From CAZTZL01 sp964617625 (GTDB lineage: Bacteria > Zhuqueibacterota > QNDG01 > DSAB01), in contig CAZTZL010000078.1 in NCBI GenBank assembly GCA_964617625.1, positions 1 through 13,623 of the forward strand: 13,623 nucleotides of DNA. The letters run 5' to 3'. Positions within the stretch are counted from its first letter, which is position 1. Every line of letters begins with the position of its first letter. This document shows, piece after piece, positions 1-6,926 of this stretch. The notes beneath the pieces are model-generated. The model worked only from the letters and a program-made list of their open reading frames with translations. It had not been told where the DNA came from and did not search any database. A program made the translations under genes and the position numbers.

Positions 1-6
1 TTCAAA

Positions 7-222
7 TCAGAGATTCTCCATCTCGCGAAACAGGGCCAGTGTTTCCAGAGCGTCTTTTTCATCTAATTTTTGGATGGCAAAACCGGCATGAACAATGAGA
101 TAATCCCCTGCTTTCACATCTTCGATAAGCTGCAGCCCCACCTCCCTCTGTACACCACCAACCTCAACCAAACCCTTCTCACCTTCAATCTTTATCAATT
201 TCATCGGAACAGCCAGGCACAT
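7..222 (-). CDS. hypC: HypC, [NiFe]-hydrogenase maturation chaperone
   Basis: Small chaperone of the HypC/HybG/HupF family, 71 aa, a typical family length. In known systems HypC works with HypD to carry the Fe(CN)2CO unit and transfer it to the hydrogenase large-subunit precursor in the cytoplasm. The sequence opens Met-Cys-Leu-Ala-Val-Pro; Cys2 is the essential iron/HypD-binding residue of the family. The conserved core GDYLIVHAGFAI lies at residues 39-50. The ATG start is preceded by AAGGA about 9 nt upstream, which overlaps the TAA stop of the preceding membrane-protein gene (gap 12 bp). This implies translational coupling and the same operon as that gene and hypF. The stop is at the left edge of the window, so whether hypD follows cannot be seen. 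Confidence 0.95.
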   Translation of the reverse strand: MCLAVPMKLIKIEGEKGLVEVGGVQREVGLQLIEDVKAGDYLIVHAGFAIQKLDEKDALETLALFREMENL

Positions 223-234
223 GATGACAAATCC

Positions 235-657
235 TTATTGAATGATATGAAGAACAGCAAGTTCATAAATCACCAGACCCAGATAAAAAAGCACCAATCC
301 TCCGGCAATTTCCTCCAAAGCAAAGAGTCCACCGAAAACACGCCTGTCTCCGTTGCCCAGTAAAAACAGAAGCCCGCCGGCGGTTAAAAAATACTTCACA
401 AAGAAAAAGAATTCATGGCCCACCGAAAGAGCATAACTCATAAAAGGATTGGCCTCCCACGCGCCCATACTGAGAAGGTATACAGTCGTTGTTCCATCCA
501 TTAACGATAAAACAAGCACTACAAACATACAGACAACATACTTCGTTTCAAAAAAAGAAGGATGGGATCTGATTAATTTGAAATGAGGCGCACGCTGATT
601 CTTTTTCTTTTTTATTTTAGTGGGCACAGAATGAACCATAAACATAAACGGATTCAA
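235..657 (-). CDS. Small membrane protein, DUF5658-like
   Basis: Predicted 140 aa protein with no firm function. The N-terminus is basic (a Lys run at 14-19). Hydrophobic stretches at about 41-63, 83-101 and 117-137 suggest three membrane helices. The first is followed by a motif with Asp54 and the Glu-Ala-Asn-Pro of residues 69-72, which resembles the D...G..EANP.M signature that I associate with DUF5658 proteins; this is recognition by eye, not a search. The longest open frame starts at a TTG (657). ATG codons at residues 5 and 7 are alternatives, and none has a convincing Shine-Dalgarno, so the start is uncertain. It sits between hypF and hypC and its stop codon overlaps the hypC ribosome binding site, so it is probably expressed with the hydrogenase maturation genes. 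It is not a known Hyp protein. Confidence 0.75.
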   Translation of the reverse strand: MNPFMFMVHSVPTKIKKKKNQRAPHFKLIRSHPSFFETKYVVCMFVVLVLSLMDGTTTVYLLSMGAWEANPFMSYALSVGHEFFFFVKYFLTAGGLLFLLGNGDRRVFGGLFALEEIAGGLVLFYLGLVIYELAVLHIIQ

Positions 658-698
658 TTAGTATGAGATATATTTTAAAAAAGCAGCTAAATAGACAC

Positions 699-714
699 AA
701 TCAATAATTTGATT
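699..714. repeat. Short perfect inverted repeat between hypF and the DUF5658-like gene
   Basis: AATCAA-TAAT-TTGATT forms a 6-bp stem with a 4-nt loop in the 147-bp AT-rich gap (658-804) downstream of hypF. It has no G/C-rich stem and no adjacent T run, so it is not a convincing terminator. It could be a weak pause site or operator, or chance in AT-rich DNA. Nothing else was recognised in the gap. Confidence 0.25.
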
Positions 715-804
715 AATAAATTTTTGTTTAAAACTCCCGAAAAATGTAGTAAATACTTCCATATAAATCAAGAAAAATCCACTATTATCCCTTTCTTTAT
801 CATT

Positions 805-3126
805 TCATTCTTCAATCAGCTGGTACCCGGCAACAGCCGCCTGCCCCAATGCGAGGCCGCCGTCATTGGCCGGTACCTGGGAATGGGAAAGCACTTTAAA
901 CTGGTCCGCTTCGAGGAGATCGGATAATTTCTCTAAAAGAAACCTGTTTTGAAAACATCCTCCACTTAATGCAACCGTATCGAGCTGAAATCGTTCTCGC
1001 ATTATGCGACAACCATGAAGGAAAAGATGGACCAGGCCAATATGGAATTTCAAACTGATTTGGCTGGCTGACACTTTATTGGACACATCATCGACGATTT
1101 GCCGGATCACATTGTCCGGAGAAAAAATCAATGTGCCACGATCCTGAATGATTTCGAATTCATATCCCGGTTCCTCTATACGTTTTTTAAAATAACTGTC
1201 CATCGCCATTTCCAACTCCATGGCCGCCTGCCCCTCGAAAGCAACAACGTTTCGAAGCCCGATCAGGGCGGCCACGCCGTCAAAGAGCCGGCCAAGGCTC
1301 GACGTCATGACCGGGTTGAGATTGTTCTCGATCATTTTCACAATCGTTCGAACAGAATCCATCCCAATTTCTTTCAAGAAAGACAGCCTTTTAATATATT
1401 GAAAAAAGTCTCTATTTTTTAAATTCGAACTGGTTTGATTTGAAAATTGAGTATATATATAACTTAAGGCCATGCGCCAGGGTTCCCGAATCACCTTTTC
1501 GCCGCCGGGCATGGGACGATAGTCGAAATGTGCCGTACGCTGAAAAGTCCGCAGATCGGCAATCAGAATTTCGCCCCCCCAGATGTGACCATCCGAACCG
1601 TATCCTGTGCCGTCCAATGCCAGTCCGATGACTTTCTCGTCGCAGCCGTTTTCTGCAAGACAGGAAGCGATGTGGGCATGGTGATGCTGCACTCCAATCT
1701 GTTTGATTCCTTTTTTTTCAGAAACCCACTGCGTAGACAGATAATCGGGATGGAGGTCGTAAACCACGGCCTCAGGTTTGATTTGAAGAATTTGTTCGAA
1801 ATGATCGATGCATTCTTCGAAGAAAGCGAGTGTCTCGGCATTTTCAAGATCGCCAACATGCTGGCTCACAAAAGCCCGGTCGCCCTGAGTAAAACAGATC
1901 GTATTTTTCAGCTCGCCACCCACAGCCAGAACAGAAGTCAATTTTCGTTTCAGAAATATTGGAACTGGAACCATCCCGCGGGAGCGCCGGATCGGCCGGG
2001 GAAGCGACCGGATCACGCGCGTCACTGAATCGTCGCTTCTGAGATAAATGTCGCGGTTGTGTATGAGAAAAAAATCAGCAATGTTTCCCAGTCTCTGGAC
2101 TGCTTCCTCATTTCCAATCGCAATTGGCTCCTCGGAAATATTGCCGCTTGTCATGATAAGGGCGGTTAATCCTTTTTGCAGGATCAAATAGTGAAGCGGC
2201 GTATAGGGTAGCATCACACCGAAAGTATCATTTTTCGGAGCAACTTCCTTTGAGAGCGGATGGGACGGTTTCTTTTTTAACAGAACAATAGGCCGTCGTT
2301 GTGAAATCAGCAAGTCCATTTCCTGATCGGTATATTCGGCAAATTTCGAGACTGCAGAAAGATCCGGTGCCATAACGGCCAGTGGTTTTTCTTCCCGGCG
2401 CTTTCTGACTCTGAGCATGGAGACTGCGCGGTCATTCTCTGCATCACAGGCCAGGTGAAATCCGCCCAACCCTTTTACGGCCACAATTTTTCCCGATTTA
2501 AGGAGACGGATAGTTTCAGAAACAGGATCCTGGACCTGTATCCTTTGGCCTGCCGAATCGGTCAGCCAGACTTCGGGGCCGCATACCGGACAAGCATTCG
2601 GCTCTGCGTGGAAACGCCTGTTTTCAGGATTGTCATACTCACTTTGACATTCGGGACACATCCGGAAAACAGACATGGTTGTATTGGGCCGGTCGTACGG
2701 AATTTCCCGAAGGATGGTATACCTGGGGCCGCAGTTCGTGCAGTTAATGAACGGATACCGGTATCTCCGGTTTGCCGGATCGAGCAGTTCACGAAGGCAG
2801 TCCTCACAAATTCCAATATCAGGGGAAATCAGGGCCGAACGCTGCTGTTCTCTCCGGCTGGGCCGGATCTGGAATTCGAAATCATTTTGCAGTGAAAGAT
2901 CCGATATCTCTATTTTGGAAATTTTTGAAGCCGGAGGAATTTGTTTGGGCAAGACATCCATAAAATGGTCAACAACCTCAGATTTGCCTTCGACTTCTAT
3001 TTCGACACCACGGACCGTATTCAGAACGAATCCTTTTAAATTGAAACTCACAGCAAGCCGATACACAAAGGGGCGGAACCCCACCCCCTGAACAATGCCC
3101 TGAATTTTAATTTTCTTTCTGACGAT
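805..3126 (-). CDS. hypF: HypF, carbamoyltransferase for [NiFe]-hydrogenase cyanide ligands
   Basis: HypF converts carbamoyl phosphate and ATP to a carbamoyl group placed on the HypE C-terminal Cys, the precursor of the CN ligands. Numbering is from the ATC at 3126 (773 codons; E. coli HypF is about 750). The acylphosphatase domain (about 5-90) has the VQGVGFR loop at 12-18, with catalytic Arg18 and Asn36. Two zinc fingers use paired cysteines at 107/110, 129/132, 157/160 and 179/182. A YrdC-like domain (about 200-390) contains MTSGN at 325-329. The Kae1-like domain (about 395-773) has HHHAH at 481-485, DGTGYGSDG at 505-513, SGGCFQNR near 721-728 and NDGG at 754-757. All key residues are present. 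The only ordinary start is a GTG at 3084, which falls inside the VQGVGFR loop and would delete it. The reading frame stays open upstream to a TAA, and AAGGAG lies 10 nt before an ATC, so I place the start there. Conservative coordinates are 805-3084. Confidence 0.95.
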   Translation of the reverse strand: MVRKKIKIQGIVQGVGFRPFVYRLAVSFNLKGFVLNTVRGVEIEVEGKSEVVDHFMDVLPKQIPPASKISKIEISDLSLQNDFEFQIRPSRREQQRSALISPDIGICEDCLRELLDPANRRYRYPFINCTNCGPRYTILREIPYDRPNTTMSVFRMCPECQSEYDNPENRRFHAEPNACPVCGPEVWLTDSAGQRIQVQDPVSETIRLLKSGKIVAVKGLGGFHLACDAENDRAVSMLRVRKRREEKPLAVMAPDLSAVSKFAEYTDQEMDLLISQRRPIVLLKKKPSHPLSKEVAPKNDTFGVMLPYTPLHYLILQKGLTALIMTSGNISEEPIAIGNEEAVQRLGNIADFFLIHNRDIYLRSDDSVTRVIRSLPRPIRRSRGMVPVPIFLKRKLTSVLAVGGELKNTICFTQGDRAFVSQHVGDLENAETLAFFEECIDHFEQILQIKPEAVVYDLHPDYLSTQWVSEKKGIKQIGVQHHHAHIASCLAENGCDEKVIGLALDGTGYGSDGHIWGGEILIADLRTFQRTAHFDYRPMPGGEKVIREPWRMALSYIYTQFSNQTSSNLKNRDFFQYIKRLSFLKEIGMDSVRTIVKMIENNLNPVMTSSLGRLFDGVAALIGLRNVVAFEGQAAMELEMAMDSYFKKRIEEPGYEFEIIQDRGTLIFSPDNVIRQIVDDVSNKVSASQISLKFHIGLVHLFLHGCRIMRERFQLDTVALSGGCFQNRFLLEKLSDLLEADQFKVLSHSQVPANDGGLALGQAAVAGYQLIEE

Positions 3127-3135
3127 CTGCGAAGA

Positions 3136-3143
3136 TCTCCTTT
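3136..3143 (-). promoter_or_regulatory. hypF: Shine-Dalgarno upstream of hypF
   Basis: The minus strand reads AAAGGAGA here. The AGGAGA ends 9 nt before an in-frame ATC codon (3126-3124) and is about 50 nt upstream of the GTG at 3084. Its placement supports translation beginning near 3126, although that codon is not a standard start. Confidence 0.55.
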
Positions 3144-3169
3144 ATTACAAACGGATGTTAAAATACTGC

Positions 3170-5602
3170 TTATTTATCCAGACAATATTTCCTGATCATT
3201 TTTTCCGCCGGTTGATAACCGAGTTCAACTGCCTTGTACAGATCAGCGCAGCCCTCCGATTTCATATGCAATCTCAGTTTGACATCTCCCCTGTAATAGT
3301 AATCGACAGCGGAATTCGGATTGAGTCCAACAGCCTGATCAAAATCTGATAAAGCGCTTTGTAAATCCTTGAGTCCCCTTCTGCACAATCCGCGATATGT
3401 AAATAATTCGCTCTGGTTGGGACGGAGCGAAATGGCCCGATCATACGCCTGGACTGCCTCCCGATAGGATTTCAGATGATAATAGCAATTGCCAAGCTTT
3501 TCAAATGCATCAAAGTAATCCGGCTGAAGCCCAGAGGCCCGTTTAAAATCCTCGGCTGCCCCCTTGAAATTATTTAATAATGCCTTACACACCCCCCGCT
3601 CGTAAAAGACACGATAGGATTGAGATCGCAACTCAATGGACCGATCAAAATCCCGGATCGCCCCTTTAAAATCATCCAACTTGGCTTTAACGAGCCCGCG
3701 CGCAAAATAGGGATACGCATTTTTTGAATCTTCCTGTATCGACTTATCATACGCCTGAATTGCATCCTGATAGAGTTTCAATTTATAACTGGCCGTTCCC
3801 ATGTTCACATAAACGCTCCGGCAATTCGGATCAAGCTTCAATACGTGACGATAGGTTTGAAGTGCATCCTGATATCTGCCCAGTGAAAATTGGGCATGCC
3901 CCTTGTATAGATATCCGTCGATAAAATTAGAATCAAGTTGAATGGCCCGATTAAAAGCCTGAATCGCTTCCTGATATTTTTCTTCACCCATTTTGTGCCT
4001 GCCAATAGTAAAAAAATAATGACTTTGATTTGAGAACTGGTCCACAATGGCTGTCCATTTGGCCGGATCCAACGGAACAAATTCCGGGATATTAATGGTG
4101 CGGTCTCTGAAACTTAAATGTTCAAGCCAGACAGGAGGTGAATCCTGCCCGGATTCATCGATATGGGTCAGAAGAAGATCGGTATACGCCCTGCGGAATT
4201 TTGACGCAAAAACCAGCCATTTTCCATTCGGCGACCAGGAATGCCACGAATTCATATTGGATCGATTACAGTTCATTTCCCGGGGGCTACCGCCGCTCAC
4301 CGGCATGATAAAGAGTCTGGCATCCGGCTGGAGCAGCATAAAATTTTCAGCCTGTGCAAATACGATCCATTTTCCGTCCGGAGAAATTTTGGGAAAATAG
4401 TTGCTCATCCCGTTTCGGGAAGCTCCGGGGACCGGTTCCGGCTTTCCCCCTTTTCCGTTGTTGAACGGAATCCGGTAAATGTCGTATTGAAATCCCCGCT
4501 TTCCCTCGATAAATTCCGCGGCCATGGATGTGGGAAGCACCACCGCATCGCTGGCTGCAATCTCCGAATTCATGTAGACCGGCGCTCTGGCAAAATAAAT
4601 GGTCTGCCCATCCGGGCTCCACACCGGATTGCTCTGCACATATTTCGGATCGTCCGCTCCGGGAAGGGCGGCGTATTTTTTTTCTTTCCGGTCATATATT
4701 GCGATAATGCCTTTGATCGGAAAAAAGAGTTGAGAATAGTAGAGATCGTCTTTCGCCACAAAAATGGACCGGTCTTTCAATGTGCTGGCTACGTAACGTC
4801 CATTGGGAGAAATTTGAGAGAGTAGCCCAAATGTCTTTTCACCGTCCTCTCTTTTGTAGTCGCTCCAGGTAATGACTTTTTCCGGTGTAAGAACCGTTTT
4901 TTCTTCGATTTCGGAAATAACGTATGACCCCTTGTCGTTGGCATAATCAACGTCCATGGCGAGAGTACTTCCATCCTTTGAAAACGAATGGCAGTTCCCG
5001 CAGAAGGGCAGGTTTTTAAGCAAAACCGGCGGAGGATTCGTGGAAGAAATATCGCCAAGATGCCATTGAATCTCTTCAAGATGTTTTAATGCATATTCGA
5101 AGGGCAGAGGAACCGCACGGAAAAAAATGGGAGCGCCCACTGAATCTTTGGAGACGGATATATGAATCTGATTGCTCGACAGAATGTGACGGCCTTTGTA
5201 TCCGAGAACGGTCACCGAAATGTCCCGCTCCGGCCCTTCGCGCTTGATTTTCCCCCATTGGAGCGAATCGGGTTTCCACTGGTTTTCATCCGTAATAAAA
5301 ATGAATGGATTTTTCATACTGTCGGAACCGGCAAGGACACACCAGTGTTTTGCGTTCCCTGATGAATCTTCCCAGAAAAAAGTCGGAGGGGCCATATCCG
5401 GCGGAAACACAGAACCGTTCCATGGATAAGTAACAGCCAGCTTGCCCGGCATCCGCTGAAGTATCCGCCATTCGGAAAGAATGGTTTTCTCGACCGCTCT
5501 TCGAGAGAAAAAGATCTGCCAGACAAAACCGGCACACAAAATAATAAAAATACCAGCAATGGTAAACTTAAACAAAACAGGCTGATTTATATTCTTTTTC
5601 AT
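3170..5602 (-). CDS. Membrane-anchored PD40/TPR protein with a single haem c motif
   Basis: Predicted 810 aa protein. An uncleaved signal anchor or signal peptide (about 11-32, after a basic start) sends the rest to the periplasm. A beta-rich region (about 55-165) with a YPWNGSVFPP motif follows. Cys201, Cys204 and His205 form one CxxCH motif, a covalent haem c site. A TolB-like beta-propeller region (about 210-500) has PD40-type strands around SPNG (265), SPDG (329), SPDG (407) and SPNG (457). Eight consecutive 34-residue TPR units run from about 528 to 799 and should bind a partner protein. The ATG has AGGA about 10 nt upstream. hypF begins about 43 bp downstream on the same strand, so the two may share a transcript. 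Related PD40-plus-CxxCH proteins occur in the FCB and Planctomycetes groups as I recall, without a defined role. Enzymatic activity cannot be claimed. An assembly or scaffold role for a periplasmic redox complex is only inference. Confidence 0.85.
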   Translation of the reverse strand: MKKNINQPVLFKFTIAGIFIILCAGFVWQIFFSRRAVEKTILSEWRILQRMPGKLAVTYPWNGSVFPPDMAPPTFFWEDSSGNAKHWCVLAGSDSMKNPFIFITDENQWKPDSLQWGKIKREGPERDISVTVLGYKGRHILSSNQIHISVSKDSVGAPIFFRAVPLPFEYALKHLEEIQWHLGDISSTNPPPVLLKNLPFCGNCHSFSKDGSTLAMDVDYANDKGSYVISEIEEKTVLTPEKVITWSDYKREDGEKTFGLLSQISPNGRYVASTLKDRSIFVAKDDLYYSQLFFPIKGIIAIYDRKEKKYAALPGADDPKYVQSNPVWSPDGQTIYFARAPVYMNSEIAASDAVVLPTSMAAEFIEGKRGFQYDIYRIPFNNGKGGKPEPVPGASRNGMSNYFPKISPDGKWIVFAQAENFMLLQPDARLFIMPVSGGSPREMNCNRSNMNSWHSWSPNGKWLVFASKFRRAYTDLLLTHIDESGQDSPPVWLEHLSFRDRTINIPEFVPLDPAKWTAIVDQFSNQSHYFFTIGRHKMGEEKYQEAIQAFNRAIQLDSNFIDGYLYKGHAQFSLGRYQDALQTYRHVLKLDPNCRSVYVNMGTASYKLKLYQDAIQAYDKSIQEDSKNAYPYFARGLVKAKLDDFKGAIRDFDRSIELRSQSYRVFYERGVCKALLNNFKGAAEDFKRASGLQPDYFDAFEKLGNCYYHLKSYREAVQAYDRAISLRPNQSELFTYRGLCRRGLKDLQSALSDFDQAVGLNPNSAVDYYYRGDVKLRLHMKSEGCADLYKAVELGYQPAEKMIRKYCLDK

Positions 5603-5878
5603 TGTAATTTTCCTATATGCATGTAACTATCAAATGATACTAAAAATATTGATCAAATGGAAGAAGATTTTTAAACCGTTTCTTTGCCACTTCGATTATC
5701 GGCTTGTGAAATATAAATAAATTTTGTATGTTTTCTGGGATTCAGGTCTGGATTATTGCCCATTGTTCCGGATTTATTTCTAATAAGCAATTTACATGAA
5801 CAACATCTCCCGGATGTGGAGAAAAGACAACACAATAAATCATGTTTAATTTCAATTACTATATTGAAAGGACCCGTC
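5603..5878. other. Divergent intergenic region
   Basis: About 276 bp between the left-reading PD40/TPR gene and the right-reading flavoprotein gene. It must hold both promoters, but no confident -35/-10 pair or Bacteroidota-type promoter was found by eye. ATCAAATG occurs twice as a direct repeat (5629-5636 and 5652-5659, 23 bp apart, about two helical turns), upstream of the PD40/TPR start. The open frame that extends the flavoprotein gene upstream to 5756 shows no family similarity and is treated as non-coding. Confidence 0.5.
5867..5872 (+). promoter_or_regulatory. Shine-Dalgarno deciding a TTG start
   Basis: AAAGGA lies 6 nt before the TTG at 5879. The resulting protein begins just ahead of the first conserved strand of the NMO/FabK family. 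The earlier ATG at 5756 lacks a ribosome binding site and would add 41 unconserved residues. Confidence 0.7.
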
Positions 5879-6895
5879 TTGACAACTTTGAATAAACTTT
5901 GGAAAAAGGGACAGCAATTTCTTGGTGTGCAATACCCCATTATGTGCGGTGCCATGACGTGGATATCGGAAAGTAAACTGGTTTCCGCCGTATCCAATCA
6001 GGGCGCGTTCGGCTGTCTGGCCGCGGGAAACATGGACCCCGAACTTCTTAAAAAAGATATCCAAAAAACAAAAGAATTGACAAACAAACCCTTCGGGATC
6101 AATCTGATCACAATCGCTCCGAATTATAAAGAACATCTCAAACTGGCAGCCAAACAGAATGTACCGTTTATCATTTTTGGCGGCGGCATTCCGAAAGCGC
6201 TGGAAATCGAGGAAGCAAAACAAAGTGGCGCCAAAGTACTCTGTTTCGCATCTACGGAATCGATTGCAAAGCGGCTGATCCGCAACGGAACCGACGGCCT
6301 CATGTTAGAAGGGAGCGAAGCCGGAGGACATATCGGATACGTTTCGCTTGTCATTCTGCTCCAGCAGGTTCTTCTGAATGTGGAATCCGTCCCGATCTTT
6401 GTGGCCGGAGGTCTTGGAAACGGCAGATTGATTCCCTATCTTCTGTTGATGGGTGCTGCCGGAGTCCAGCTTGGGACCCGTTTCGTACTGGCTGAAGAGT
6501 GCCAGGCCCACCCAAAATTTAAAGAAACATTTATCAGAGCCAAAGCGAGGGATGCGATAGCCACACCGCAAATCGGATCCGAGCTTCACGTGGTGGCTGT
6601 CCGGGCGTTAAAAAACAAGGGCATGGAGGATTTTGCCAACCTTCAGATGGAGCTGATCCAGCGGAGGCGGCTGGATAAAATTTCACAGGAAGAAGCCCAG
6701 TTCGAAGTGGAAAAATACTGGGTTGGCGCGTTAAGAAGAGCCGTTCAGGATGGCGATGTAATGAGAGGGTCGCTCATGGCCGGCCAGAGTGTGGGCCTGG
6801 TCAATCGGATACAGCCTCTAAAAGAGATCCTCAGGGAACTGGTTAAAGAAGCGGAAGAAGAATTGGAAAAAATACAAGGACGGCTCAATCAGTAA
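5879..6895 (+). CDS. Nitronate monooxygenase / FabK-like FMN flavoprotein
   Basis: TIM-barrel flavoprotein of the 2-nitropropane dioxygenase superfamily, 338 aa from the TTG at 5879. That start has a well-spaced AAAGGA and begins about 15 residues before the first conserved strand (GVQYPIMCGAMTW), as usual for the family. Family hallmarks include the glycine-rich segment at FGGGIPK, the EGSEAGGHIG segment with the conserved catalytic-type His, the FMN phosphate-binding stretch around AGGLGNG and GVQLGTRF, and a C-terminal AGQSVGLV. The wording of EGxEAGGHIG, AHPKFKE and the tail is close to FabK, the flavin-dependent enoyl-ACP reductase (about 315 aa). Family members act either as enoyl reductases or as nitronate oxidases, and sequence reading alone does not decide. 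It is cytoplasmic (no signal peptide). The GH10 gene follows after 31 bp on the same strand, so co-transcription is likely without an obvious metabolic link. Confidence 0.88.
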   Translation: MTTLNKLWKKGQQFLGVQYPIMCGAMTWISESKLVSAVSNQGAFGCLAAGNMDPELLKKDIQKTKELTNKPFGINLITIAPNYKEHLKLAAKQNVPFIIFGGGIPKALEIEEAKQSGAKVLCFASTESIAKRLIRNGTDGLMLEGSEAGGHIGYVSLVILLQQVLLNVESVPIFVAGGLGNGRLIPYLLLMGAAGVQLGTRFVLAEECQAHPKFKETFIRAKARDAIATPQIGSELHVVAVRALKNKGMEDFANLQMELIQRRRLDKISQEEAQFEVEKYWVGALRRAVQDGDVMRGSLMAGQSVGLVNRIQPLKEILRELVKEAEEELEKIQGRLNQ

Positions 6896-6913
6896 TAATA
6901 CAACTTTTTTAAT

Positions 6914-6919
6914 GGGAGA
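6914..6919 (+). promoter_or_regulatory. Shine-Dalgarno for the GH10 gene
   Basis: GGGAGA, 7 nt before the GTG at 6927. It supports GTG as the start and hence a signal peptide at the extreme N-terminus. Confidence 0.7.
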
Positions 6920-6926
6920 ATAAATC

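Noticed and set aside
699..714. Inverted repeat considered as an FNR-type anaerobic regulator box, attractive next to hydrogenase genes.
   Set aside because: The half-sites are in the opposite order (ATCAA-N4-TTGAT rather than TTGAT-N4-ATCAA), and it lies downstream of hypF, not at a clear promoter.
3441..3770. Repeated short DNA words (such as TCATACGCCTG) within the PD40/TPR gene.
   Set aside because: They encode equivalent positions of homologous TPR units and need no separate explanation.
5756..5878. N-terminal extension of the flavoprotein gene from the ATG at 5756.
   Set aside because: No Shine-Dalgarno at 5756, and the added 41 residues do not resemble the family. TTG at 5879 has AAAGGA at 6-nt spacing and fits family length.
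5671..5997. Minus-strand open frame of 108 codons across the divergent region and the flavoprotein start.
   Set aside because: Much of it is antisense to a well-supported gene. No recognisable domain or ribosome binding site.
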